Source: Karalla daura (Eukaryota > Chordata > Actinopteri > Chaetodontiformes > Leiognathidae). From it: 64,000 nucleotides of DNA. The DNA is taken from contig CM055188.1 in assembly GCA_029224185.1 (NCBI GenBank), positions 1,427,001 to 1,491,000 of the forward strand, in the 5' to 3' direction. Shown here in pieces: positions 33,291 through 46,474 of the stretch; position 1 is the stretch's first letter, and each line of letters opens with the position of its first letter. The notes under the pieces are model-generated. The model did not search any database. It worked only from the letters and a program-made list of their open reading frames with translations, and was not told where the DNA came from. The translations under genes and the position numbers were made by a program.

Positions 33291-34726
33291 AGCGAAATTT
33301 CGGTCGAGCGTATCTCGAGAACCGCTGATCGCAGACACACAAACCATACATCAAAACGTGCGGCTCGGCCCCGGCAAGTGTGCTTTCCTTCGACCCCGAC
33401 AAAATTCCAGTTTTTGGCCCCGCTAGGGGCCAAAAACTGGCAAAAATCAGTTAATTGGCCGCTGTGGCCAAACCATCCAGATTCTGGACAAGTTAAAAAG
33501 AAGAATTGTTCGGGACGCTCTCCCGCACGCGTTGGTATATAGCAGCCTAAAAATTGACAAAGATTGACGAAAAAATAACACTTTTTCGCCAAAAAGTGCT
33601 CAGAAAGAGCAAAAAATCCCATAAGAAATGAATGGGAAAAACCAGAAAATTCAAAAAATCTCCCTCAAACAAACATTCGCTGCCAAGCCATACGTTGTCG
33701 TAGAAATTTCGTTCAAACTTCAAAACGCAGGAAAACTTGTCGTCTCTGCTCGTACCCAGCAGCGTGTTGATATCTTGTGTCGTTTTTCATCCAGGCCGTC
33801 TCAAAAACACGTGGGTTTGGCGTTTTTTGAAAAGTTAGAGTGGGGAGAGACCAACTGTCAGAGTGCGGGATGACTGAAAAATCACCTCTCATTTTGCTCT
33901 TTTCACGCTGCTCCCGGCCAAACCGTAAGCAGTAGACAAATTCTTTTTTCCACTTTTGTAGGCAAATTTGTGCTCTCTCGTGCGATGCCGGCCATAAACC
34001 TGAGCGCTTTGTAAAATTTAAACGGCGAGCCTCAGAGTCAGGCCAGCGCAGCCTCTTCTCTCCATAAGCCCCCATTCATTTTCCAACCGCTGCGATCAAA
34101 GTTAAACTTTACACTTCTACTCGCGACTGTGGCCTCAGTTTTCATAGTAGACACACCAAATCGCATCAGGGCATTCCTCAGACTGTCCCCTGCGTGACGG
34201 TGTGTTTGTATTGCAGATAGGTGCAAGCGTTGTCTCCCGAGAGCCAAATGTTTAGCACTTGGCCAATTTCGCTTTTTCCCATAAGAATGAATGGGGAAAT
34301 AGGAACGCCTCAAACAAAAATGCGCTACGTCGCCATACTTTGAGGTAGAAACTTCATTTCAATTTCAAAAATTCAAGAAACTTGTGGTCTGTCTATGTAC
34401 CGACTTTCATGTTGATAGCTTGTACCGTTTTTCACCAGCACCTTCTCAAAGCTCATTTGGTGAATTCCCTGCTTCTCTCTCTCCCCTGCCGACAGTGTCC
34501 TGCTGGAGCAGGCTGACTGATGACCTCATACAGACAAACACTTCAGGCACACTCACACACACACTAGGTCTCTCTCATACATGCATGTTAATACAAAGTT
34601 ATGGCCGAAAAGAGCAATTGTCCTTCGGCTCTGGCGGGGGGGGGGGGGGTTGGGGCAGCTAGTGACTCGATGGTGGGCACAGGTTTCGGAGCACTCTCGA
34701 AATTTCAGCGTGCTGGAATTTTCTAG
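33291..34726 (+). repeat. Array unit U12 (A only)
   Basis: 1436 bp. Hairpin loop GCTA (near 33422), as in U4. No block B. The terminal stem-loop has loop CGTG in place of CGCG, a change also in the ends of U3 and U22 that keeps the stem intact. Confidence 0.92.
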
Positions 34727-34728
34727 TT

Positions 34729-34797
34729 AGTGCTCCGAAAAGGAGCACTATTATTCTACACCGTGTTTATTCTTCTTATTATTATTATTATTATTAT
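34729..34797 (+). repeat. Single minisatellite monomer before U13
   Basis: One CCGAAAAGG-type monomer with TATTATTCTACACC, followed by a TTA run. Confidence 0.92.
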
Positions 34798-37329
34798 AGC
34801 GAAATTTCGGTCGAGCGTATCTCGAGAACCGCTGATCGCAGACACACAAACGATACATCAAAACGTGCGGCTCGGCCCCGGCAAGTGTGCTTTCCTTTGA
34901 CCCCGACAAAATTCCAGTTTTTGGCCCCGTCAGGGGCCAAAAACTGGCAAAAATCAGTTAATTGGCCGCTGTCGCCAAACGATCCAGATTCTGGACAAGT
35001 TAAAAAGAAGAATTGTTCGGGACGCTCTCCCGCACGCGTTGGTATATAGCAGCCTAAAAATTGACAAAGATTGACGAAAAAATAACACTTTTTCGCCAAA
35101 AAGTGCTCAGAAAGAGCAAAAAATCCCATAAGAAATGAATGGGAAAAACCACAAAATTCAAAAAATCGCCCTCAAACAAACATTCGCTGCCAAGCCATAC
35201 GTTGTCATAGAAACTTCGTTCAAACTTCAAAACGCAGGAAAACTTGTCGTCTCTGCCCGTACCCGGCAGCATGTTGATATCTTGTGTCGTTTTTCATCCA
35301 GGCCGTCTCAAAAACACGTGGGTTTGGCGTTTTTTGAAAAGTTAGAGTGGGGAGAGACCAACTGTCAGAGTGCGGGATGACTGAAAAATCACCTCTCATT
35401 TTGCTCTTTTCACGCTGCTCCCGGCCAAACCGTAAGCAGTAGACAAATTCTTTTTTCCAGTTTTGTAGGCAAATTTGTGCTCTCTCGTGCGATGCCGGCC
35501 ATAAACCTGAGCGCTTTGTAAAATTTAAACGGCGAGCCTCAGAGTCAGGCCAGCGCAGCCTCTTCTCTCCATAAGCCCCCATTCATTTTCCAACCGCTGC
35601 GATCAAAGTTAAACTTTACACTTCTACTCGTGACTGTGGCCTCAGTTTTCATCATACACACACCAAATCGCATCAGGGCGTTCCTCAGACTGTCCCCTGC
35701 GTGACGGTGTGTTCGTATTGCAGATAGGTGCAAGTGTTGTCTCCCTAGAGCCAAATGTTTAGCACTTGGGCAATTTCGCTTTTTCCCATAAGAATGAATG
35801 GGGAAATCGGAACGCCTCAAACAAAAATGCACTACGTCGCCATACTTTGAGGTAGAAACTTCATTTTAATTTCAAAAATTCAAGAAACTTGTGGTCTGTC
35901 TATGTACCGACTTTCGTGTTGATAGCTTGTACCGTTTTTCACCAGCACTTTGTCAAACACACTTTGGTCAAAATGACACAGACCAAGGGTCTGCAGACTG
36001 TCGCCGTCGTCATGGCAACCGCTGCTTTATATGGGGCCCTTATGGAAAAAAACCTTTAAATCGCGACTGTGGGCAAACGATCCAGATTCTGGACAAGTTG
36101 AATGGAAGATTTGTTCGGGACGCTCTCCCGCACGCGTTGGTGTATAACAATCCGAAATCGGACAAAGATTGACGAAAAAATAACACTTTTTGGCTAAAAA
36201 GTTTTCCGAAGGAGCAAAAAATCCCATAAGAAATGAATGGGAAAATCCAGAAAATTCAAAAAATCACCCTCAAACAAACATTCGCTGTAAAGCCGTGCGT
36301 TGATGTAGAAACTTCATTCAAACTCCAAAACGCAGGAAAACTTGTGGTCTCTGCCCGTACCCGACAGCGTGACGATACCTTGTATGGTTTTTCATCCAGG
36401 CCGTCTCAAAAACACGTGGGTTTGGCGTTTTCGATGCAGCTCGAGTGGGGAGAGACCAACTGTCAATTTGGGATCGCGGAAGAATCACCTCTCATTTTGC
36501 TCTTTTCACGCTGCTCCTGGCCAAACCGTAAGCAGTAGACAAATTCTTTTTTCCACTTTTGTAGGTAAATTTGTGCTCTCTCGTGCGATGCTGGCCATTA
36601 ACCTGAGCGCTTTGTAAAATTTAAACGGCGAGCCTCAGAGTCAGGCCAGCGCAGCCTCTTCTCTCCATAAGCCCCCATTCATTTTCCAACCACTGCGATC
36701 AAAGTTAAACTTTACACTTCTACTCGCGACTGTGGCCTCAGTTTTCATCGTACACACACCAAATCGCATCAGGGCGTTCCTCAGACTGTCCCCTGCGTGA
36801 CGGTGTGTTCGTGTTGCAGATAGGTGCAAGCGGTGTCTCCCTAGAGCCATATGTTTAGCACTTGGCCAATTTTGCTTTTTCCCATAAGAATGAATGGGGA
36901 AATCAGAACGCCTCAAACAAAAATGCGCTACGTCGCCATACTTTGAGGTAGAAACTTCATTTTAATTTCAAAAATTCAAGAAACTTGTGGTCTGTCTGTG
37001 TACCGGGTTTCATGTCGATAGCTTGTACCGTATTTCACCAGCACCTTCTCAAAGCTCATTTGGTGAATTCCCTGCTACTCTCTCTCCCCTGCTGACAGTG
37101 TCCTGCTGGAGCAGGCTGATTGATGACCTCATACAGACAAACAAACACTTCAGGCACACTCACACACACACTCGGTCTCTCTCACACATGCATGTTAATA
37201 CAAAGCTATGGCCGAAAAGAGCAATTCTCCTTCGGCTCTGGCGGGGGGGGGGTTGGGGCAGCTAGTGACTCGATGGTGGGCACAGGTTTCGGAGCACTCT
37301 CGAAATTTCAGCGCGCTGGAATTTTCTAG
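34798..37329 (+). repeat. Array unit U13 (A+B, full tail)
   Basis: Head haplotype with CCTTTGACCCCG, loop GTCA and GCTGTCGCCAAACGATCC, shared with U9 and U16. Block B has CAGCGTGACGATACC, shared with U10 and U25. Confidence 0.92.
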
Positions 37330-37342
37330 TTATTATTATTAT

Positions 37343-38785
37343 AGCGAAATTTCGGTCGAGCGTATCTCGAGAACCGCTGATCGCAGACACACAAACCATA
37401 CATCAAAACGTGCGGCTCGGCCCCGGCACGTGTGCTTTCCTTCGACCCCGACAAAATTCCAGTTTTTGGCCCCGCCAGGGGCCAAAAACTGGCAAAAATC
37501 AGTTAATTGGCCGCTGTGGCCAAACGATCCAGATTCTGGACAAGTTAAAAAGAAGAATTGTTCGGGACGCTCTCCCGCACGTGTTGGTATATAGCAGCCT
37601 AAAAATTGACAAAGATTGACGAAAAAATAACACTTTTTAGCCAAAAAGTGCTCAGAAAGAGCAAAAAATCCCATAAGAAATGAATGGGAAAAACCAGAAA
37701 ATTCAAAAAATCGCCCTCAAACAAACATTCGCTGCCAAGCCATACGTTGTCGTAGAAACTTCGTTCAAACTTCAAAACGCTGGAAAACTTGTGGTCTCTG
37801 CCCGTACCCGACAGCGTGTTGATGCCTTGTATGGTTTTTCATCCAGGCCCTCTCAAAAACACGTGGGTTTGGCGTTTTCGATGCAGCTCGAGTGGGGAGA
37901 GACCAACTGTCAGAGTGCGGGATGACTGAAAAATCACCTCTCATTTTGCTCTTTTCACGCTGCTCCCGGCCAAACCGTAAGCAGTAGACAAATTCTTTTC
38001 TCCAGTTTTGTAGGCAAATTTGTGCTCTCTCGTGCGATGCTGGCCATAAACCCGAGCGCTATGTAAAATTTAAACGGCGAGCCTCAGAGTCAGGCCAGCG
38101 CAGCCTCTTCTCTCCATAAGCCCCCATTCATTTTCCAACCACTTCGATCAAAGTTGAACTTTACACTTCTACTCGCGACTGTGGCCTCAGTTTTCATAGT
38201 AGACACACCAAATCGCATCAGGGCGTTCCTCAGACTGTCCCCTGCGTGACGGTGTGTTTGTATTGCAGATAGGTGCAAGCGTTGTCTCCCGAGAGCCAAA
38301 TGTTTAGCACTTGGGCAATTTCGCTTTTTCCCATAAGAATGAATGGGGAAATCGGAACGCCTCAAACAAAAATGCGCTACGTCGCCATACTTTGAGGTAG
38401 ACACTTCATTTTAATTTCAAAGATTCAAGAAACTTGTGGTCTGTCTGTGTACCGAGTTTCATGTCGATAGCTTGTATCGTTTTTCACCAGCACCTTCTCA
38501 AAGCTCGTTTGGTGAATTCCCTGCTACTCTCTCTCCCCTGCTGACAGTGTCCTGCTGGCGCAGGCTGACTGATGACCTCATACAGACACACAAACACTTC
38601 AGGCAAATCACACACACACTCGGTCTCTCTCACACATGCATGTTAATACAAAGTTATGGCCGAAAAGAGCAATTCTCCTTCGGCTCTGGCAGGGGTGCGG
38701 GGGGGGGGTTGGGGCAGCTAGTGACTCGATGGTGGGCACAGGTTTCGGAGCACTCTCGAAATTTCAGCGCGCTGGAATTTTCTAG
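37343..38785 (+). repeat. Array unit U14 (A only, with B-type patch)
   Basis: 1443 bp. Block A contains a stretch of block B sequence from about 37779 to 37905 (GCTGGAAAACTTGTGG through TTTTCGATGCAGCTCGAG), flanked on both sides by A-type sequence, including the A-type CAGAGTGCGGGATGACTG that follows. The 3' half, with ACACTTCATTTTAATTTC and AAAGATTCAAG, matches the 3' part of U16. Confidence 0.92.
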
Positions 38786-38790
38786 TTATT

Positions 38791-38907
38791 AGTGCTCCGA
38801 AAGGGAGCACTATTACTCTCCACCGTGTTTATTCTTCTTATTATTATTATTATTATTAGTGCTCCGAAAGGGAGCACTATTACTCTCCACCGTGTTTATT
38901 CTTCTTC

Positions 38908-38944
<37 letters not shown>
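38791..38944 (+). repeat. Minisatellite cluster before U15, 2 monomers with long TTA tracts
   Basis: Monomers at 38791 and 38858, CCGAAAGGG type. Unlike most clusters, TTATT precedes the first monomer and a run of six to seven TTA follows it. The cluster before U17 begins the same way. Confidence 0.92.
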
Positions 38945-38945
<1 letters not shown>

Positions 38946-40378
38946 GCGAAATTTCGGTCGAGCGTATCTCGAGAACCGCTGATCGCAGACACACAAACCA
39001 TACATCAAAACGTGCGGCTCGGCCCCGGCAAGTGTGCTTTCCTTCGACCCCGACAAAATTCCAGTTTTTGGCCCCGCCAGGGGCCAAAAACTGGCAAAAA
39101 TCAGTTAATTGGCCGCTGTGGCCAAACCATCCAGATTCTGGACAAGTTAAAAAGAAGAATTGTTCGGGACGCTCTCCCGCACGCGTTGGTATATAGCAGC
39201 CTAAAAATTGACAAAGATTGACGAAAAAATAACACTTTTTAGCCAAAAAGTGCTCAGAAAGAGCAAAAAATCCCATAAGAAATGAATGGGAAAAACCACA
39301 AATTTCAAAAAATCGCCCTCAAACAAACATTCGCTGCCAAGTCATACGTTGTCGTACAAAATTCGTTCAAACTTCAAAACGTAGCAAAACTTGTCGTCTC
39401 TGCCCGTACCCGACAGCGTGTTGATACCTTGTGTCGCTTTTCATCCAGACCGTCTCAAAAACACGTGGGTTTGCCGTTTTTTGAAAAGTTAGAGTGGGGA
39501 GAGACCAACTGTCAGAGTGCGGGATGACTGAAAAATCACCTCTCATTTTGCTCTTTTCACGCTGCTCCCGGCCAAACCGTAAGCAGTAGACAAATTCTTT
39601 TTTCCAGTTTTGTTGGCAAATTTGTGCTCTCTCGTGCGATGCCGGCCATAAACCTGAGCGCTTTGTAAAATTTAAACGGCGAGCCTCAGAGTCAGGCCAG
39701 CGCAGCCTCTTCTCTCCATAAGCCCCCATTCATTTTCCAACCGCTGCGATCAAAGTTAAACTTTACACTTCTACTCGTGACTGTGGCCTCAGTTTTCATC
39801 ATACACACACCAAATCGCATCAGGGCGTTCCTCAGACTGTCCCCTGCGTGACGGTGTGTTCGTATTGCAGATAGGTGCAAGCGTTGTCTCCCTAGAGCCA
39901 AATGTTTAGCACTTGGGCAATTTTGCTTTTTCCCATAAGAATGAATGGGAAAATCGGAACGCCTCAAACAAAAATGCGCTACGTCGCCATACTTTGAGGT
40001 AGAAACTTCATTTTAATTTCAAAAATTCAAGAAACTTGTGGTCTGTCTGTGTACCGAGTTTCATGTTGAGAACTTGTATCGTTTTTCACCAGCACCTTCT
40101 CAAAACTCATTTGGTGAATTCCCTGCTACTCTCTCTCCCCTGCTGACAGTGTCCTGCTGGAGCAGGCTGACTGATGACCTCATACAGACACAGAAACACT
40201 TCAGGCACACTCACACACACACTCGGTCTCTTTCACACATGCATCTTAATACAAGGCTATGGCCGAAAAGAGCAATTCTCCTTCGGCTATGGCGGGGGGG
40301 GGGGGGGCAGCTAGTGACTCGATGGTGGGCACAGGTTTCGGAGCACTCTCGAAATTTCAGCGCGCTGGAATTTTCTAG
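38945..40378 (+). repeat. Array unit U15 (A only)
   Basis: 1434 bp, the shortest copy. Its tail G-run joins GCAGC directly with no TTGGGG in between, a form also seen in U19. Confidence 0.92.
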
Positions 40379-40397
40379 TTATTATTATTATTATTAT

Positions 40398-42937
40398 AGC
40401 GAAATTTCGGTCGAGCGTATCTCGAGAACCGCTGATCGCAGACACACAAACGATACATCAAAACGTGCGGCTCGGCCCCGGCAAGTGTGCTTTCCTTTGA
40501 CCCCGACAAAATTCCAGTTTTTGGCCCCGTCAGGGGCCAAAAACTGGCAAAAATCAGTTAATTGGCCGCTGTCGCCAAACGATCCAGATTCTGGACAAGT
40601 TAAAAAGAAGAATTGTTCGGGACGCTCTCCCGCACGCGTTGGTATATAGCAGCCTAAAAATTGACAAAGATTGACGAAAAAATAACACTTTTTCGCCAAA
40701 AAGTGCTCAGAAAGAGCAAAAAATCCCATAAGAAATGAATGGGAAAAACCACAAAATTCAAAAAATCGCCCTCAAACAAACATTCGCTGCCAAGTCATAC
40801 GTTGTCGTACAAAATTCGTTCAAACTTCAAAACGTAGGAAAACTTGTCGTCTCTGCCCGTACCCGACAGCGTGTTGATACCTTGTGTCGCTTTTCATCCA
40901 GACCGTCTCAAAAACACGTGGGTTTGCCGTTTTTTGAAAAGTTAGAGTGGGGAGAGACCAACTGTCAGAGTGCGGGATGACTGAAAAATCACCTCTCATT
41001 TTGCTCTTTTCACGCTGCTCCCGGCCAAACCGTAAGCAGTAGACAAATTCTTTTTTCCAGTTTTGTAGGCAAATTTGTGCTCTCTCGTGCGATGCCGGCC
41101 ATAAACCTGAGCGCTTTGTAAAATTTAAACGGCGAGCCTCAGAGTCAGGCCAGCGCAGCCTCTTCTCTCCATAAGGCCCCATTCATTTTCCAACCACTGC
41201 GATCAAAGTTAAACTTTACACTTCTACTCGCGACTGTGGCCTCAGTTTTCATCATACACACACCAAATCGCATCAGGGCGTTCCTGAGACTGTCCCCTGC
41301 GTGACGGTGTGTTCATGTTGCAGATAGGTGCAAGTGTTGTCTCCCTAGAGCCAAATGTTTAGCACTTGAGCAATTTCGCTTTTTCCCATAAGAATGAATG
41401 GGAAAATCGGAACGCCTCAAACAAAAATGCGCTATGTCGCCATGCTTTGAGGTAGAAACTTCATTTTAATTTCAAAAATTCAAGAAACTTGTGGTCTGTC
41501 TATGTACCGACTTTCTTGTTGATAGCTTGTACCGTTTTTCACCAGCACCTTCTCAAACACACTTTGGTCAAAATGACACAGACCAAGGGTCTGCAGACAG
41601 TCACCGTCGTCATGGCAACCGCTGCTTTATATGGGGCCCTTATGGAAAAAAACATTTAAATCGCGACTGTGGGCAAACGATCCAGATTCTGGACAAGTTG
41701 AATAGAAGATTTGTTCGGGACGCTCTCCCGCACGCGTTGGTGTATACCAATCCGAAATCGGACAAAGATTGACGAAAAAATAACACTTTTTGGCTAAAAA
41801 GTTTTCCGAAGGAGCAAAAAATCCCATAAGAAATGAATGGGAAAATCCAGAAAATTCAAAAAATCACCCTCAAACAAACATTCGCTGTAAAGCCGTGCGT
41901 TGATGTAGAAACTTCATTCAAACTCCAAAACGCAGGAAAACTTGTGGTCTCTGCCCGTACCCGACAGCGTGTCGATACCTTGTATGGTTTTTCATCCAGG
42001 CCCTCTCAAAAACATGTGGGTTTGCCGTTTTCGATGCAGCTCGAGTGGGGAGAGACCAACTGTCAATTTGGGATCGCTGAAGAATCACCTCTCATTTTGC
42101 TCTTTTCACGCTGCTCCCGGCCAAACCGTAAGCAGTAGACAAATTCTTTTCTCCAGTTTTGTAGGCAAAATTTGTGCTCTCTCGTGCGATGCTGGCCATA
42201 AACCCGAGCGCTATGTAAAATTTAAACGGCGAGCCTCAGAGTCAGGCCAGCGCAGCCTCTTCTCTCCATAAGCCCCCATTCATTTTCCAACCACTTCGAT
42301 CAAAGTTGAACTTTACACTTCTACTCGCGACTGTGGCCTCAGTTTTCATAGTAGACACACCAAATCGCATCAGGGCGTTCCTCAGACTGTCCCCTGCGTG
42401 ACGGTGTGTTTGTATTGCAGATAGGTGCAAGCGTTGTCTCCCGAGAGCCAAATGTTTAGCACTTGGGCAATTTCGCTTTTTCCCATAAGAATGAATGGGG
42501 AAATCGGAACGCCTCAAACAAAAATGCGCTACGTCGCCATACTTTGAGGTAGACACTTCATTTTAATTTCAAAGATTCAAGAAACTTGTGGTCTGTCTGT
42601 GTACCGAGTTTCATGTCGATAGCTTGTATCGTTTTTCACCAGCACCTTCTCAAAGCTCGTTTGGTGAATTCCCTGCTACTCTCTCTCCCCTGCTGACAGT
42701 GTCCTGCTGGCGCAGGCTGACTGATGACCTCATACAGACACACAAACACTTCAGGCAAATCACACACACACTCGGTCTCTCTCACACATGCATGTTAATA
42801 CAAAGTTATGGCCGAAAAGAGCAATTCTCCTTCGGCTCTGGCAGGGGTGCGGGGGGGGGGTTGGGGCAGCTAGTGACTCGATGGTGGGCACAGGTTTCGG
42901 AGCACTCTCGAAATTTCAGCGCGCTGGAATTTTCTAG
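40398..42937 (+). repeat. Array unit U16 (A+B, full tail)
   Basis: Head haplotype of U9 and U13 (loop GTCA). From about 42140 to the minisatellites after its tail it matches U14 closely (TTCTTTTCTCCAG, AGACACTTCATT, AAAGATTC). One extra A lies in GGCAAAATTTG near 42165. Confidence 0.92.
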
Positions 42938-42942
42938 TTATT

Positions 42943-43151
42943 AGTGCTCCGAAAGGGAGCACTATTACTCTCCACCGTGTTTATTCTTCTTATTATTATT
43001 ATTATTATTAGTGCTCCGAAAGGGAGCACTATTACTCTCCACCGTGTTTATTCTTCTTCTTATTATTATTATTATTATTAGTGCTCCGAAAGGGAGCACT
43101 ATTACTCTCCACCGTGTTTATTCTTCTTATTATTATTATTATTATTATTAT
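42943..43151 (+). repeat. Minisatellite cluster before U17, 3 monomers
   Basis: Monomers at 42943, 43010 and 43080, CCGAAAGGG type, separated by TTA runs of different length. Confidence 0.92.
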
Positions 43152-44595
43152 AGCGAAATTTCGGTCGAGCGTATCTCGAGAACCGCTGATCGCAGACACA
43201 CAAACCATACATCAAAACGTGCGGCTCGGCCCCGGCACGTGTGCTTTCCTTCGACCCCGACAAAATTCCAGTTTTTGGCCCCGCCAGGGGCCAAAAACTG
43301 GCAAAAATCAGTTAATTGGCCGCTGTGGCCAAACCATCCAGATTCTGGACAAGTTAAAAAGAAGAATTGTTCGGGACGCTCTCCCGCACGCGTTGGTATA
43401 TAGCAGCCTAAAAATTGACAAAGATTGACGAAAAAATAACACTTTTTAGCCAAAAAGTGCTCAGAAAGAGCAAAAAATCCCATAAGAAATGAATGGGAAA
43501 AACCAGAAAATTCAAAAAATCGCCCTCAAACAAACATTCGCTGCCAAGCCATACGTTGTCGTAGAAACTTCGTTCAAACTTCAAAACGCAGGAAAACTTG
43601 TCGTCTCTGCCCGTACCCGACAGCGTGTTGATACCTTGTGTCGTTTTTCATCCAGGCCGTCTCAAAAACACGTGGGTTTGGCGTTTTTTGAAAAGTTAGA
43701 GTGGGGAGAGACCAACTGTCAGAGTGCGGGATGACTGAAAAATCACCTCTCATTTTGCTCTTTTCACGCTGCTCCCGGCCAAACCGTAAGCAGTAGACAA
43801 ATTCTTTTTTCCAGTTTTGTAGGCAAATTTGTGCTCTCTCGTGCGATGCCGGCCATGAACCCGAGCGCTATGTAAAATTTAAACGGCGAGCCTCAGAGTC
43901 AGGCCAGCGCAGCCTCTTCTCTCCATAAGCCCCCATTCATTTTCCAACCACTTCGATCAAAGTTGAACTTTACACTTCTACTCGCGACTGTGGCCTCAGT
44001 TTTCATAGTAGACACACCAAATCGCATCAGGGCATTCCTCAGACTGTCCCCTGCGTGACGGTGTGTTTGTATTGCAGATAGGTGCAAGCGTTGTCTCCCG
44101 AGAGCCAAATGTTTAGCACTTGGGCAATTTCGCTTTTTCCCATAAGAATGAATGGGGAAATCGGAACGCCTCAAACAAAAATGCGCTACGTCGCCATACT
44201 TTGAGGTAGAAACTTCATTTCAATTTTAAAAATTCAAGAAACTTGTGGTGTGTCTGTGTACCGAGTTTCATGTCGATAGCTTGTATCGTTTTTCACCAGC
44301 ACCTTCTCAAAGCTCGTTTGGTGAATTCCGTGCTACTCTCTCTCCCCTGCTGACAGTGTCCTGCTGGCGCAGGCTGACTGATGACCTCATACAGACACAC
44401 AAACACTTCAGGCAAATCACACACACACTCGGTCTCTCTCACACATGCATGTTAATACAAAGTTATGGCCGAAAAGAGCAATTCTCCTTCGGCTCTGGCA
44501 GGGGTGCGGGGGGGGGGGTTGGGGCAGCTAGTGACTCGATGGTGGGCACAGGTTTCGGAGCACTCTCGAAATTTCAGCGCGCTGGAATTTTCTAG
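43152..44595 (+). repeat. Array unit U17 (A only)
   Basis: 1444 bp. The tail has CTGCTGGCGCAGG in place of CTGCTGGAGCAGG, keeping the small hairpin arms. The same change is in U3, U14 and U16 tails. Confidence 0.92.
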
Positions 44596-44600
44596 TTATT

Positions 44601-44959
44601 AGTGCTCCGAAAGGGAGCACTATTACTCTCCACCGTGTTTATTCTTCTTATTATTATTATTATTATTAGTGCTCCGAAAGGGAGCACTATTACTCTCCAC
44701 CGTGTTTATTCTTCTTCTTATTATTAGTGCTCCGAAAGGGAGCACTATTACTCTCCACCGTGTTTATTCTTCTTATTATTAGTGCTCCGAAAGGGAGCAC
44801 TATTATTCTACACCGTGTTTATTCTTCTTCTTATTATTAGTGCTCCGAAAGGGAGCACTATTACTCTCCACCGTGTTTATTCTTCTTATTAGTGCTCCGA
44901 AAGGGAGCACTATTACTCTCCACCGTGTTTATTCTTCTTATTATTATTATTATTATTAT
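44601..44959 (+). repeat. Minisatellite cluster before U18, 6 monomers
   Basis: Monomers at 44601, 44668, 44726, 44781, 44839 and 44891. All are CCGAAAGGG type in the first half. The one at 44781 has TATTATTCTACACC in its second half, so it is a hybrid like that at 3857. This is the largest cluster inside the array. Confidence 0.93.
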
Positions 44960-46403
44960 AGCGAAATTTCGGTCGAGCGTATCTCGAGAACCGCTGATCG
45001 CAGACACACAAACCATACATCAAAACGTGCGGCTCGGCCCCGGCACGTGTGCTTTCCTTCGACCCCGACAAAATTCCAGTTTTTGGCCCCGCCAGGGGCC
45101 AAAAACTGGCAAAATCAGTTAATTGGCCGCTGTGGCCAAACCATCCAGATTCTGGACAAGTTAAAAAGAAGAATTGTTCGGGACGCTCTCCCGCACGCGT
45201 TGGTATATAGCAGCCTAAAAATTGACAAAGATTGACGAAAAAATAACACTTTTTAGCCAAAAAGTGCTCAGAAAGAGCAAAAAATCCCATAAGAAATGAA
45301 TGGGAAAAACCAGAAAATTCAAAAAATCGCCCTCAAACAAACATTCGCTGCCAAGCCATACGTTGTCGTAGAAACTTCGTTTGAACTTCAAAACGCAGGA
45401 AAACTTGTCGTCTTTGCCCGTACCCGACAGCGTGTTGATACCTTGTGTCGTTTTTCATCCAGGCCGTCTCAAAAACACGTGGGTTTGGCGTTTTTTGAAA
45501 AGTTAGAGTGGGGAGAGACCAACTGTCAGAGTGCGGGATGACTGAAAAATCACCTCTCATTTTGCTCTTTTCACGCTGCTCCCGGCCAAACCGTAAGCAG
45601 TAGACAAATTCTTTTTTCCACTTTTGTAGGCAAATTTGTGCTCTCTCGTGCGATGCCGGCCATAAACCTGAGCGCTTTGTAAAATTTAAACGGCGAGCCT
45701 CAGAGTCAGGCCAGCGCAGCCTCTTCTCTCCATAAGGCCCCATTCATTTTCCAACCGCTGCGATCAAAGTTAAACTTTACACTTCTACTCGTGACTGTGG
45801 CCTCAGTTTTCATCATACACACACCAAATCGCATCAGGGCGTTCCTCAGACTGTCCCCTGCGTGACGGTGTGTTCGTATTGCAGATCGGTGCAAGTGTTG
45901 TCTCCCTAGAGCCAAATGTTTAGCACTTGGGCAATTTCGCTTTTTCCCATAAGAATGAATGGGGAAATCGGAACGCCTCAAACAAAAATGCACTACGTCG
46001 CCATACTTTGAGGTAGAAACTTCATTTTAATTTCAAAAATTCAAGAAACTTGTGGTCTGTCTGTGTACCGGGTTTCATGTCGATAGCTTGCATCGTTTTT
46101 CACCAGCACCTTCTCAAAGCTCATTTGGTGAATTCCCTGCTACTCTCTCTCCCCTGCTGACAGTGTCCTGCTGGAGCAGGCTGACTGATGACCTCATACA
46201 GACACACAAACACTTCAGGCACACTCACACACACACTCGGTCTCTCTCACACATGCATGTTAATACAAAGTTATGGCCGAAAAGAGCAATTCTCCTTCGG
46301 CTCTGGCGGGGGGGTGGGGGGGGGGGTTGGGGCAGCTCGTGACTCTATGGTGGGCACAGGTTTCGGAGCACTCTCGAAATTTCAGCGCGCTGGAATTTTC
46401 TAG
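44960..46403 (+). repeat. Array unit U18 (A only)
   Basis: 1444 bp, with the one-base head deletion described for U10. Third A-only copy within about 7.5 kb, so the 37-46 kb region is enriched in this class. Confidence 0.92.
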
Positions 46404-46405
46404 TT

Positions 46406-46474
46406 AGTGCTCCGAAAGGGAGCACTATTACTCTCCACCGTGTTTATTCTTCTTATTATTATTATTATTATTAT
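46406..46474 (+). repeat. Single minisatellite monomer before U19
   Basis: One CCGAAAGGG-type monomer and a TTA run. Confidence 0.92.
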
